Shown here piece after piece: positions 1-11,290 of a DNA stretch of 64,000 nucleotides (its first letter is position 1; every line of letters begins with the position of its first letter). Origin of the DNA: Epiperipatus broadwayi (Eukaryota; Onychophora; Udeonychophora; Euonychophora; Peripatidae); assembly GCA_028023455.1 (NCBI GenBank), contig JAQFVV010012423.1, positions 5,558,269-5,622,268 of the forward strand, given 5' to 3'. The position numbers and the translations under genes are program-made. The notes under the pieces are model-generated. The model had not been told where the DNA came from. It did no database searches and was given only the letters and a program-made list of their open reading frames with translations.

Positions 1-470
1 ATCACTGTGGAAAAATTAATTACCATTGGATTTTATTGTAATGACTATAGGCGTATCCCAATCTGAGACTTCTACTGGTATCAATACACCCTTTATTGAT
101 CAATCCCTGAATTTTCTCCTAGACTTGTTTTCTGCGTCAATGGGATTTTTCGCAGTTTACACACAACCGGACGTGCATTTTCAAGTAACTTGATCCCTAC
201 TGAGCATATTGATATTATAACCAATTCCTCACTGAATAAATGTGGATATTTATTTTGAAATTTCTTGTTCGAGGGAAATTATTTTAACAATACTAGCTTG
301 GATTCCTATCACGCGGAATCATTTTCTTCTTATTATACAGCTAATTTTCTCTCTTATTATATACAGCGGTAATTTAATTATTTTCTTGTGGTATCTAATT
401 GTCACTTTTACTCATCCCAGTAATTTCGGTGCATTTCTGCTCACATCTTGAGCAATAATGTGTTTTTTCT
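1..470 (-). mobile_element. Ty3/Gypsy pol fragment (protease-RT linker and RT N-terminus), truncated by window edge
   Basis: Read on the minus strand with frameshifts, this encodes the start of a Ty3/Gypsy reverse transcriptase. Visible pieces are NKYPHLFSEEL (about 222-258), LLENARPVVCKLRKIPL (about 130-185), and DWDTPIVITIKSNG (about 15-65). The last is the Gypsy 'sDWaTPIVpv.Ks.G' signature that precedes RT motif A. Further upstream (about 300-400) lies LPLYIIRGKISCIIRR, like the conserved linker between protease and RT. At least one stop follows the KSNG motif and the frame shifts near 95-110, so this is a dead copy. It continues off the left edge. Its gag lies at 2500-3390, separated by a Penelope-like insertion. 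Family assignment rests on motif recognition. Confidence 0.75.
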
Positions 471-589
471 ATTTTAATGCTAGCATCAGCAGCTACACAC
501 CAATTTTTCTTGGATATTATAGATATCCCTAAGCTACTTTCTATCTCTTTTTAGAAGTATATTCTTCTTCTTCTTCTTTACTTTCTTTG

Positions 590-790
590 CATTTCTTCAT
601 ATATTCATATATATTGCTTCCAATAACTCCCCTCATATACACTTTAATGCAAAATTTTTTAATATAACTTCTTTATTTTCCTGTTAGTTTCGACTGTCCT
701 GCAGTCTTCATCAGAGCTACAGTATTGAATGATATAATCATATAACCATTACTTCATATACATATAAATATATATATATATCAAAAATAC
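590..790 (-). repeat. Left terminal repeat of the Penelope-like element, inverted
   Basis: The reverse complement of this segment matches 2280-2455 over about 170 bp. Shared blocks include the poly-purine/AT tract, the GACTGCAGGACAGTC palindrome and the tail with GCATTAAAGT. On the minus strand it contains CTGATGA, a five-base-pair hairpin GACTG/CAGTC, then GAAAC, which resembles a hammerhead ribozyme core (see the separate entry). Confidence 0.8.
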
Positions 791-1440
791 ATACATATAT
801 ATATATATCCTCAAAAATATACATATATATAGATACGTACACATATACAAAATCCATATACATATATATATATATTCATATACACATATATAACCAACAT
901 ATAAAAATACATATATATACAAAACGATATATCAAATACACAATTTTTAATTTTTATACTTTTTTAAAAAACCCTATTTTATTTTTAAATTTTTAATAAA
1001 CTACACTTTATTACTTTTTTATTAATTTTACTTTATTTTCTACTTCTTATTCTTCATCTTTTCTTTTTATTTATCTTTTTACATTATTATGTAATATATT
1101 TTATCATCTTTTATTTTTATTTTTAAGTTAAAATGAATAGGGGAATTATTAAAAAGAATAAAAAAAAAATTATTAATAAAGAATAAGATTAGAAATAATA
1201 AAATTGCAAAAGTTAAATTTATGGGTATATTAAAATTGTGTATTTGATATATCTTTTTGTATATATATATATGTAATTTTATATGTTGGTTATATATGTG
1301 TATATGGATATATATATCTATATGGATTTTGTATATTGTATGTATGTATATATATATTTTTGAGGATATGTATGTATTTTTGATATATATATACATATAT
1401 GTATGTATTAATATTATAATTAAATAGTAAAAAGAGGTTA
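640..1440. repeat. AT-rich long palindrome with (TA)n / (ATAC)n microsatellite
   Basis: The segments about 790-1070 and 1090-1400 are inverted copies. For example, the block containing CAAATACACAATTTTTAAT (about 933) is repeated inverted near 1229-1250, and TCCTCAAAAATATA (about 808) is repeated inverted near 1350. The arms are largely TA and ATAC dinucleotide/tetranucleotide tracts. It occupies the position where the RT of the Penelope-like element would be expected. An open frame on the minus strand here is low-complexity Ile/Tyr sequence and not a gene. Confidence 0.7.
672..720 (-). ncRNA. Hammerhead-ribozyme-like core in the Penelope terminal repeat
   Basis: The minus strand reads CTGATGA, one A, stem GACTG, loop CAGGA, stem CAGTC, then GAAAC. 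CUGAUGA and GAAA flanking stem II are the invariant hammerhead core, and hammerhead motifs are known in Penelope-like terminal repeats. Against it: an extra A lies between CUGAUGA and the stem, and clear partners for stems I and III with a UH cleavage site were not found by eye. The right-hand copy (2356-2390, plus strand) is mutated to CTAATGA and GTGGAAAC. It is a candidate, not a proven ribozyme. Confidence 0.4.
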
Positions 1441-1459
1441 TACCCCATATAATTGAGTG

Positions 1460-2165
1460 CCAATGTCACATAAAATGGCAGGTTTGAAGTCTTTCTTATT
1501 TAGAAATAATAGTCTTTGCAAATATTCATCAGATAAAGATAAAAATGAATTGTTAAATGTTGGTTACAATTATAATCATATATATAATGTTATTAAAGAT
1601 TTTAATATGAGATATAAGAATAAATAATTTAATAATAATATTGATCCTCCTGCTAATAAAAAAATATGGATATCAATACCATATATTTCGAATGATCAAG
1701 TAAATTTTATAAGGAAGATTTATAAAGGTATATGTAAGATTGCATTTTACACACCTCCTACATTTAAACAAATTAATAAATAATTCTAAAGATAAAACTC
1801 CATTCATAAATAAAAATTGTATCATTTAAAAATGGATATGTAGGTGTGGTAGTGGATATATAGGTGAATCGAGATGTACGTTGGAAAAAAAAACTAAAGA
1901 GCACTTGCTGTTGTTAAAAAGAGTTCAGAAATTGAATCAAAATTGCAAAGTAGATAATAATGTTTCAGCATCCATTTTTCACGACCATAATAATTCATGT
2001 ATTTATGACTTTAACTTCAATTACAACAACATTAAAATATTGCAAATTGAAAAAAATAACAACAAAAGAAAAATAAAAGAAGCTATGCTAATATACAAAT
2101 ACAAACATGACTTAATTAACAGACAGGCAGCAAATGTTAAGATCACAGAATTGTGGGAAGATTAG
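1460..2165 (+). pseudogene. Penelope-like polyprotein remnant: RT C-terminus and GIY-YIG endonuclease
   Basis: The GIY-YIG part runs CGSGYIGESRCTLEKKTKEH (about 1840-1899), then a coil-like region, then NNIKILQIEKNNNKRKIKEA (about 2020-2082), and ends ITELWED with TAG at 2163-2165. The GYIG tyrosine, the arginine in ESR and the glutamate of the KEA block match catalytic positions of the domain. The second half (1881-2165) is open. The first half has in-frame stops near 1626 and 1781. In intact elements this nuclease nicks target DNA for reverse transcription. The copy lacks the RT palm and is inactive by inference. Confidence 0.75.
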
Positions 2166-2279
2166 CCTTTCAAAGTGTTAGTTGACAAAGACTACGAGGA
2201 TAGTTGAAAACGCTACTAAGTGGATAAAATTTTTAAAATATCTGATTACTGTATTTATAAATATTCAATTATATAATTA

Positions 2280-2455
2280 CATATATGTATGTAGGTATAT
2301 TTTTATACATATATGAAGTAATGGTTATATGTTTATATCATTCAATATTGTAACTCTAATGAAGACTGCAGGACAGTGGAAACTGTCATGAAAACAAAGA
2401 AATTATATTAAAAATTTTTGCATTAAAGTATTATTGGAAGCAATACATATGAATA
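2280..2455 (+). repeat. Right terminal repeat of the Penelope-like element
   Basis: This is the inverted partner of 590-790. It carries the GACTGCAGGACAGT hairpin at about 2362-2376 followed by GGAAAC, and the same GCATTAAAGTAT tail at about 2420-2431. The hammerhead-like core is degraded relative to the left copy. Confidence 0.75.
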
Positions 2456-3395
2456 CTATCTATCTTCATTGTAATTTCTTTTTCGCAAATTTACAATTTA
2501 ATCACAAATTGCTGTGATCCCTCAATTTCCATGCTTTTTACAATGTGTGTATTAAAGGATTTACCTCCCTTATTTTTCACATCTGAGTTTTCTCTTGGTT
2601 CTCCCCATTCCCAAATTTTCTACATACGCATACTAAATGCCCCTTATTTCCATATTTAAAACATGTTTCCCGTTTTCACTTACAATCTTTTATTCTATGA
2701 CCTATTTTTCCACACATAGCTGAAGCAAGTAACTTTATTTCATTTTTCATATTCATATTTTCACGCATTAGTATCTTTCTTATCCATCTTAAAACCTTAA
2801 GTATTAATATTATCTTCATGTTTAGATTTAAAAGCATGAGCCTGTTTTAAAATTAGCTCATAAGCTATTCATTTCTTTATAGCAATTTCATGTTAGATCA
2901 GTCTCTTGTAACAATTGTTGTCTGAGGCTGTCGTCAGACATGCTTCAGAGTAATTGATCCATAAGTATTTCCTTGACAAACATCCCATATCCATAATCTT
3001 TTGCTAGCTCCTTTAGGGATGAATTGTACTCTTTTATTGTATCACCCTTAAATTATTTTCTATTTCTTAAATGTAAAGGAGTTATATGGTTGGATAGACA
3101 AGGGCTAAAATATTTAATTTTTTTATTAACTCTCATATGGTACTTTATTTATTACAGAAAGGCCATAAAACTTATTATCACAGTAACTTTTTTACCAGAA
3201 AAATGTAAGAGTGCTGTGACTTTCAGCTTATTGTCCTCCATTCCACTTAGTGTGAAAAAAAATTCAATTTGGGTTAAGTACAATAGCCATTCGGCAGCAT
3301 TCCCCAAATCAAACTCGGCGATAAAAGTTTGCCCAAATTATGACATTTTTTATATCTTTCAAAACCAATTGGAACTTTCAAACTACTAATTATCT
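2456..3395 (-). pseudogene. Ty3/Gypsy gag with two CCHC zinc knuckles, and start of protease
   Basis: On the minus strand from about 3340 downward, AAEWLLYLTQIEFFFTLSGM (about 3240-3300) and EYNSSLKELAKDYGYG (about 2982-3030) match the Gypsy gag capsid pattern, followed by MSDDSLRQQLLQETDLT. Next are two zinc knuckles at about 2638-2720: one with CGKIGHRIKDC and one with CFKYGNKGHLVCVC. Near 2462-2475, ITMKIDS resembles the lead-in to the aspartic protease active site, exactly where the Penelope-like element interrupts. Gag binds and packages element RNA in the cytoplasm. Several stops and frameshifts are present, so it is a pseudogene. An overlapping plus-strand open frame (3024-3389) is the antisense shadow. 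Confidence 0.75.
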
Positions 3396-3766
3396 CTCTA
3401 AGCTAAATTCGAACTAAATGACAGCATCAAGTTTTGCTATGTCTTAGCTCACTGATCCCTAGAATAAGAACAACAAATTTTGTATGAAATATTATTTTTT
3501 GAGGATACAAAGAACACAGCGACTCAGATTTCAATCTATACAATTTAATATGCACATTAATGTGTATAAGGATAATATATATAAATACATGAATTAAATT
3601 CTATTCTAATTTATATAACCTCATCTCAGCTAATTAGAAGTAGGTCCTTTCACTTATTGAGTCTATCCACTAATATTAAAATATTAAAGGTAGTACATTT
3701 ATCTTTACCATCATCGCTATCCTCTAAGCATTTAAAATAATAATAAGACTGGGGTAATTTGTTACA

Positions 3767-3990
3767 GCCCTAGTTATTGACCTTCAGGAGCTAAGATCCT
3801 GGAAATAAGATGACCCCTGCTGGTTTCTTCTGCTGCTTCACTCTTGTGACAGACACGGTTGCCTCGAAGATGACAAAGAAGAGCACATGTTGCTTTTTTC
3901 TACAGTTTATATACTTTCAATCCTTTTGTTTTCTGGAATAATTAAGCTTACTGGGGAAAATCCAGGTGATGGTTGTATTATCAGTTTAAT
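3767..3990 (-). repeat. Possible 3' part of the 5' LTR of the Gypsy element
   Basis: This block is GC-richer than its surroundings and sits upstream of the gag. On the minus strand it has a TATA-like GTATATAAAC near 3910-3920, followed by about 150 bp and then CTGTAACA at about 3766-3773, a plausible LTR end (..CA). Which tRNA would prime is not clear. The matching 3' LTR would lie outside the window, so the call is positional inference. Confidence 0.35.
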
Positions 3991-5225
3991 CTTGGCTCTG
4001 TAAATTTAATTAATATTTTAACTTGTACTAATTAAATTTCCTCCATTATCTGACATTTATTTTTCCTTCTGATAATAATTACTTTACTCAATACATTTTA
4101 ATTAAATATCTTATATTAAAGCAATTCACTTAATAATTATTCTGACTATTTATTATTTATCTGTTTTATTTATCCTCTGTATAAATTAATTTCATAACTG
4201 ATTAAAATACATATATTTCAGAAACTTAATGCATGTGCAGGCAAAAATAATAGTTTTAAAATTATTAGAAAATACTGTCATCATCTATACTGAAATTTTG
4301 CTAATACAATGGATTGATTATTATGATCACTGTTTTATTAAGAAGAAAAATCATATTAAAAAAAAATACAATGCAACTGTGCTCAAAATAAAGATATCAT
4401 ATAAATAATATTATAGTTAAGAATCAATATAAAAGAAGTAAACATTAAATGAGCACTTACAACATACTCTATAATTAAAATGATAGTTGTATTAAAAGGC
4501 TGTTACTATTCCAACTCTAATAGAAGAAAATTCGCTTATTTTTAAAACATAATTACTATTTTTGTTAAATTTCAACAATTGAATTTTCTAATGTATCATG
4601 TTATTGAGATATGGATTTTTCTCAAGGAATAAATTGTAGATATGAGAAAATCTAATCATCACTAGCATTTGGCAATGATCCTTTTATTAATTTGATTAAA
4701 AGAAAATGTGGCTTTTTTTTTATTTGGCAAAATAATAAATTGAATACAACTTCATAAATATTGTAAAGATTTAAACAATAGTTCTATTAATTTTTGATTC
4801 GATTAAAATGAAATGTGACATTTTGTGTTTGGCAGAATAATAAATTGAATGTGGAATTTCATAACAATGTAATGATTTAAAGACGAAATTTAAAAACTAA
4901 CAAAAAAGCTCAACACTGATTAGTGGATTAAAACTGCAAATAAAGTATAGATATTTGTATTGTTGGAACTGAAAAATTATATAATAATCTTAATAAATGT
5001 ATGAATAGCATTCTTTTATATGATAATGAAGATATTTTTAGCAAGCTGTGAGTATTCTGACTACTTTTTAAATAATAATACAAGAATTTAGGTCATAATC
5101 ATTAAGATATATTCATACCTAACTACTCATTTACATATGGATAAAAATGTTCAAGTAATAAAACTAATCAGCTATTTAAAATGTAAAGATTGCAAATTTT
5201 AAAATATAATAAGTAATGTTATATT
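3991..5225. other. AT-rich intergenic, no gene seen
   Basis: No recognisable coding segment or repeat could be supported. Two loosely similar blocks (about 4700-4760 and 4800-4870, both with tttggcaaaataataaattgaat-like text) suggest a small diverged direct duplication. Confidence 0.4.
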
Positions 5226-6610
5226 CAAAACAATTTGAATTTTTGAGGATTAATAAAATTTTCTAATATGATATTAGTTTATCAAAATAAAGAAGAAAGA
5301 AAAGACTGCAGTGATTATTATAGAATATCACTGTTATCCATTGCAGCAAAAATACTTTCAAGAAGTTCAAAGAATAGGTTAATCCATTAATAGATGAATG
5401 GTTAACAGATTCTATGAGATTTTACAGAGTCAAAAATTTACTACAGTCATAGTTTTTGTTGTCAGCCTAAAAACAAGTGTCATGAATAAAAGTGTGATCT
5501 ACATATTGTTTTTATTGATTTAATCAAGACCTTTAACTTAACTAATTGAAAAGATTTGTGTCAATGTATAAAATTAGCAGGTTATCAACTGAAGTTTATA
5601 AAATGCTGCATAATGGAATGAAAAGAAATATCACTGCTAATAAAAAATCTTAGATACACAAATGAAAATTGGTATTAAATAAGAATCTACTTATTCAGAC
5701 ATCATAAAAATTTGATCACAATGGTCTTAAAAACAGACATCAACATAAGATATGAGAGGAAATTGTTTTTAATTTGAACTTAACAAAAATAATAACATTG
5801 TCTTTTAGTTCTATGGATTTACAAAACACTGATGATTTTACCATTCTTACCAATTCAGAAAAATATCTCCAGATGCTTTTAATCTTTTGAATGCAATTTA
5901 TAGAAACATGGGTTTATTGTTTAATAGTTATCATTTTAAAAATATGAATCAATTTAAATATCTAGAGAACTTTTGAGGTAGACAAATGAATTTGGATGAT
6001 GAGGTGCAAAGAAGACTCTAATGTGCTTTGCATTTAAAAATTACATGTAACTTATCGCAAATAAATTAGTTATATGTGGGCCTGTTACTTTATTCAATTT
6101 ATTTGCATGGAAATGAAGCACAGAGACCCCATTACTTAACATGAAGGTATTATACAAATATCATTTAATAGTTCTTCCAAAAATTCTAAAAATATAATAG
6201 AAGAATCATAAAATAAAATATGCTATCAGGATTGGATATAAAATAAAATGAATAAAAAATAACAGACAATCTAAAAAAATATTTTATCAAAACATCAACA
6301 GTTTTTGTGGAACCGATGTTATAGATATTATCTCAAAGACATTCTAAAAAAAATCTGCAATATTCATTGCTTTCACTGAGAGGATAAAATTGAGGTTTGA
6401 ATTCAATAAAGAGTAATAATGATATAAAGTGCTGAAAGTCCTTCAAAAAAAAAATTTGTTTGCTATAAAAAAAAGTTTAACAGATAGCATTGCAAGATTA
6501 TCATATATCCAGTCTAAAAGACCTGAAAGTGATATATATGAATGTATTTGTGTTTCAGATATAGTAATAGTGAAACTCTTCATAACTTAACCTGTTGTCT
6601 TTCTACTTTT
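5226..6610 (+). mobile_element. Decayed non-LTR retrotransposon (LINE), RT and C-terminal region
   Basis: Plus-strand frames carry a recognisable reverse transcriptase with many stops. KEERKDCSDYYRISLLSIAA (5292-5351) is the start of the RT, matching 'kgd.sdCnnYRgIsLLs.agKi'. CHEQKCDLHIVFIDLIKTFN (about 5478-5540, one stop) is motif A. LQNTDDFTILTNSEKYLQ (about 5818-5873) corresponds to the motif C 'YADD' block, with the DD kept. The tail near 6440-6500 (KSLTDSIARLSYIQSKR) resembles the region before the C-terminal zinc finger in this LINE type. No endonuclease was found upstream, so it is probably 5' truncated. The family is different from the LINE at 9.06 kb. Confidence 0.7.
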
Positions 6611-7630
6611 TGTTTTTTCTTTTGAAACTAAAATGATCATATTGATGTAATGTAATGTGAGAGATTGCATATATATCAACCCTTCATAAAACAATTTTGT
6701 ATGAAAACATATTATACAATTCACAAATCAGATTTTCAAAAAATCAATTAAACAAACTTGCAAATAATGTCAACTTCATTGTTTTGATGCCAACTTAAGT
6801 TTGTTTAAATAATTCTTTGGGAATCTAACTTATGAATTATCTTAGTGATATTTTCAGACTTAGAACTGCTTCAAGAATAATATTATATTATCAGGAATAC
6901 AAATTTTATAGATGCAGTTCAGATACTGGATTATTAAAATTATTAGAATAAAAATATATAAACAAAATCATCTATACAAATGCATTTCATGAATTTGATA
7001 ATCAAGATCTAACATTAAACTTTAACAATGAGGCCTATATTCAAGATTCCACAATATGGATGAGTATTATTTTACATATAAATAATTCTATCCTAGTTAT
7101 TTTACTTATATGTGCTTTTTAAAATACAGAATTTTCCTCCACCCTTATTGCTTTTAATAATACTTTGCACAAAATTTTTTGAAGATCCTGCTGTCACCAA
7201 TAATGTCATCTCATTATCAATAAACATTACTAGAATTGCTAACACATAATTTATTCATGGCAAAGCTTTTCATATTTAAATCTCTTGACAAATTTTCCAA
7301 CAATTTTTGGAGGGGAGCTAATATGATAAAGAAAGACATAAAAATAGGCAATCCCCATCCCCCCAATTCTCATTGCAGGTATTTGAAATCATTTTATTAA
7401 CATTATTATAAGACTTCTTACATATTAATTTATAATCCAGAGGTTGTGGCTTTAAATTCAAAGTAGATTTAGCATTGATAAATTTTATACATTTTCAGTA
7501 GTGGGTCATCACTCCAGTAAATGTTCATGCAATGAATATTATTAAATAAAACAATTACTTCATAAATATATATTACAGCTTATATTCTCAGCAAAAAACA
7601 TTTGAATGAATATTTAAAAAAAATCAATAT
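6611..7630. other. AT-rich intergenic, no gene seen
   Basis: Low-complexity AT-rich sequence. No open frame, RNA gene or repeat with support. Confidence 0.4.
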
Positions 7631-7634
7631 ATAT

Positions 7635-7860
7635 AGTATTTTTCTGAAGGTTTGTAATGATGGTGTTCTAGTTGTGTTTTTATATTGGACTATTTCCATC
7701 ATCTAATATGTGTGTTGAATGTCTTTAGAACAATTTAATTTTTTATGTAAATATTTCAAATACATTCAACTGTTAGTAATATCACAGCAAACACACATAT
7801 AAGATTATGAAAATAGTCCAATATAAAAATACAATACATATAGTAGCTTGGATAATATGA
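7635..7860. repeat. MITE copy A with inverted termini (same family as 41885-42095)
   Basis: The left arm (CTGAAGGTTTGTAATGATGG, then TATATTGGACTATTTCCATC) pairs with the right arm (GAAAATAGTCCAATATAAAA). Inner arms contain TTGAATGTCTTTAGAA and CAAATACATTCAACTG. The copy at 41885-42095 shares both arms and the order of blocks. No coding potential is visible, which fits a short non-autonomous DNA transposon. A minus-strand open frame at 7756-7959 runs across it and is not a gene. Confidence 0.7.
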
Positions 7861-9050
7861 GCTAAGCATCTTTACCATGTAACAATTTATATTCAAAAAG
7901 TCATTACATAGGTTAGAAACAAAATATATCAAATTAAAACAAATCAAAATTAATTGCATTCCTTATGAGTAATGGTTGTAATTTCAATTTTATTATATAT
8001 GACATACCTATGTATCCAAAATAAATATTTCTATAAATGCAAATTTCACTATGGAAATTTACAAATATAATTCTATAACATCTAATATAATAGACAGATG
8101 AAAATCATTACACTCAATAAACATAAAAAATAACTTATACAACCAAAAAGTCATAATGAATTTATAGAGCTATATTTTATTTTTAGTAAATATAATCTCA
8201 TTCTGATCTCATTGAATTTTAATAACTTCTCCTTATTTTAAAATTTCTACGAAATTAAATTTCTATATATACTTTTAAGACTCTATTAATTACTAATTTC
8301 AATATTATCTTAGTTTCCTATTCACTCTTTACATAGCTACAATATTATTTAATTCATATAATTTTATGCTTGTTCTAAAAGGCATTTACTGATTTTCCTT
8401 TCTTAATTTTGATATAATTTCAGTCTGTTTTTATCAAAAACAGAAAGCAATCTCATGACTTACTGAACAGTTTAATCTTATCATTATAAAATCTAAATAT
8501 AATTCCTTTTAAAACAGCATTTCCTTTTTCATTAATAATGGGTTTTTTCTACATGGTCACCTATTAAATTTTTTTTTTTTTCATCTTTAAAACTTTAATT
8601 AGCAAATCAAGAAATTGAAATATACTTGTGTCACAAAAACAATATATAAACTAGATCACTCTGTCTTTGACTGCAGAAAGAACAGAACAGAAAAATTTAC
8701 TTTTAATTGAAAAGAAACTGTTTGATTCTTCTATGAGGTCTTAAAGGTACTGACTATGGAAAATTCCAAATGTCCATTCCATACATTCTTGTCATTACAA
8801 CTGTTATTTTACTATATTATTCACACAATATACAAAATATAAATGGGCTGCTACACATGAGACAGCATGGTGAGTTTATTGGCTTTTTATCTTTCAGGTT
8901 AAGATCAAGAAACACTGTGTTTATTTTCAGTTGCCTATTAATTATTAATTGAAAAATCAGTTGAGTTTTCTTGAAGATGAGAATATATGACTGAATAATC
9001 CTTCTTTTAAAAAAATAAATGTTTATAATCATGACAGATAAAACTATATT
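7861..9050. other. AT-rich intergenic, no gene supported
   Basis: Short overlapping open frames on both strands around 8770-9032 have no recognisable domain and no splice context. Poly-T of 14 at about 8567-8580. Confidence 0.35.
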
Positions 9051-9059
9051 ATGGTCTTA

Positions 9060-11290
9060 TTTCCAGGAAACTGACAAATCCCCAATCTGCAATTGGTAGT
9101 CAGGCATGCTAAGAACTCCTTAATTGCAGACCTAGACATGCTATTTGATGATGACTTTCTATTTAGGGATTTAAACTTCATATGACTTTCAGTTAAAGGA
9201 AGACTCCATTAATTGGAAGAACTGTCCAATAAATGGGGTATTGTTGGACTTTCAAAAGTTAAAAGAAAAGATAAAGTGACAAAGACGTTTATTTTACTAT
9301 TAATATATAAATATTGGAAGCATAAGTGGAGTGGGATTTATAAATAAAAATTGGAAAACCATGTTGTGGAGATGGATGATGCATCAGCCAGAGTGGAAAG
9401 ATTAGTAATCCAACTTAATGGAATACCAAATGCAAATTATTTGGATTTATGCTCAACAAATTTTCAATGTGATAAAGAAGTAGAGGATTTTTAAGTGGAT
9501 GTAAACAATATTTTTGTTCAGACCAGACATATTAAAATTGTCATAGAATATTATAATGCTCAAAAATTAAAAGAAGAAAATGCTTTAGGTAATTTTCACT
9601 ATGGGTGATAGAAATGAGAGAAAACACAGGTTTGTGGAATTTTCAGACAAAGAAAAACTATATATTATCGATTCCTTCTCCGAGAAAGACAATAAATGAA
9701 AAGAAAGCATTCAAATAAAGATACAGCAGAATTGGGTTATATTTTGACTAAAATGAAATACAAAAACATCCAACACAGGAAATGATCATGAATTAGTAAG
9801 GTACAAAATATGTGTTATTGTAAAATTAGAGACAAAAATTATTTAAAAAATAGTATCACGAATTGATATTCCTAAACTTCATAAACATTCCAATGAATTT
9901 ATATTGCAACTTGTTTTTAAGTATCAAAAGATTTTGAAGATAATTTCAATTTGAATGAAATCAATATAAAGACAACTGACACCTTATTAAGTGCAACAAA
10001 AATAGCTGATACAAAAAAGCATCAATTTACCAAGAAATTTCCTATTGAAACAAGAAAAAATATATAAAAATGATCAATTAAAAAAATTTCAATATCTAGA
10101 GTTTTGTAAAATGGTATGAAAAAAAAGTTAATAATATATAAAAAAAAAAAAATAATTGTGGGTTGGCAAGAACAGCTATAGAAGAAGAGAATAAAAGTCT
10201 CAAAAATGTAAAACAATATCTTGGTATTGGTAGGAAACATTATTGGGCTTTAACAACCAAAAGAACAAGATGGATTTAAAAATAATTCTAGCACAGTAGA
10301 TTACATTCAAGTAATAAAAGAACTTATAAAAAGAGCCAATGAATATGAGTAACACTAAGCTTTGGATTTGTAGATTATGAAAAAGTAGGTGATTCCATAA
10401 GCATTTCTATAATGATTAAAGCACTGGATATCAAGATAAAGACCCAGGATAGTCATATTCTGAAAAATATTTATTAAAATTCACTATAACCCCATATGTC
10501 CAAATCTTTTTACAATAGTTTTACAATAAGTATTTTGTGGATTAAAATGAGAAGCTAAGAGAATAAAAATAAATGGACATAATTTAAGTCATCTATATTT
10601 TGCATGTTGTAAGAGTTACCAGATCAAAGTAGGAAAGTAGAACTAATGATAAATGCTAAAAAAATGAAAGTAATATTCAATGAATTTTCTCAGAAGAAAA
10701 TAGAGATTGATACTGCTGAATTACAAGAAGATAACTACAAATACCAAGATTGAAACATAATGGACAAAATTAATTACAGTCCGATTTCATTTGATAGAAT
10801 ATAATTTAATATTAAAATAAATTATGCCTACATGTTTGAAATAAAAGTTTTAATAAATATGTTTTGCCAGTTATTTAATCTGAGATTTGAACTCTTAATA
10901 GAAGAACAATATAAAGACTTCAGATCAAACAATGAAATATGGAGAGATGTATATTAACAGTAACAAAAAGGAATTAAAACAAAATATATGGATGAAATAA
11001 GAAACACATATTACTGACATTATTGAAAAAATTAAAAGACTGAATTGGAAGTGGAGTTGGGCTGGATGTATTGCTAGAAGAGATGATAATAGAATGACAG
11101 TTGAAATTTTAAATTGGATCCCAAGAAATTGTAAAAGACTTAGAAAGAGATCATGTATGAAATGGATGGATGAAATAAGATACTTTCCTAATATGATATT
11201 GAGAAGTCACATTAAAGATTGGAGAAACTAAACTAAACTTGAAGAGGCATTCACGATGTAGTCCCAATAATGATTGAAAATTATGACAAT
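9060..11290 (+). mobile_element. Near full-length but decayed RTE-type LINE (APE endonuclease + RT)
   Basis: Plus-strand frames show an apurinic-type endonuclease then RT. LEELSNKWGIVGLSKVKRK (about 9216-9270) and ARVERLVIQLNGIPNANYLD (about 9389-9448) match the endonuclease 'W.I.GLSEvRrk ... Rv..lviqln' pattern. GNFHYG followed by NERKHRFVEF (about 9590-9640) matches the catalytic 'GDFNA...NeRg.rlveF' part, but with GDFN changed to GNFH. RT motif A is FVDYEKVGDSISIS (about 10367-10405). The C-terminal tail ETHITDIIEKIKRLNWKWSW (about 11007-11066) with AGCIARRDDNRM is the hallmark end of this family. Many stops and frameshifts; clearly inactive. The order endonuclease, RT, 'WAGHiaR' tail is complete. 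Confidence 0.8.

Larger units (their letters stand above)
590..2455 (+). mobile_element. Penelope-like element (RT tail + GIY-YIG) inserted in the Gypsy element
   Basis: A roughly 1.86 kb block with related ends in inverted orientation (590-790 and 2280-2455) sits between the gag and pol halves of a Gypsy element. Its plus-strand frame gives SHKMAGLKSFLFRNNSLCKY (about 1466-1525), then SIPYISNDQVNFIRKIY (1672-1722), then a GIY-YIG nuclease domain from about 1840. This order, RT C-terminus, linker, GIY-YIG, is diagnostic of Penelope-like elements. The catalytic RT palm is missing and replaced by an AT-rich palindrome. There are stops at about 1626 and 1781, so the copy is dead. Inverted terminal repeats are a known Penelope arrangement. 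Confidence 0.8.

Noticed and set aside
242-451. 69-codon plus-strand open frame
   Set aside because: It is antisense to the Gypsy protease-RT linker, and its translation is an AT-rich hydrophobic string without a domain.
1079-1396. 105-codon minus-strand open frame
   Set aside because: It is translated TA/ATAC microsatellite inside the Penelope-like element (Ile/Tyr/His repeats).
3024-3389. 121-codon plus-strand open frame
   Set aside because: The minus strand here encodes recognisable gag; the plus frame is its shadow.
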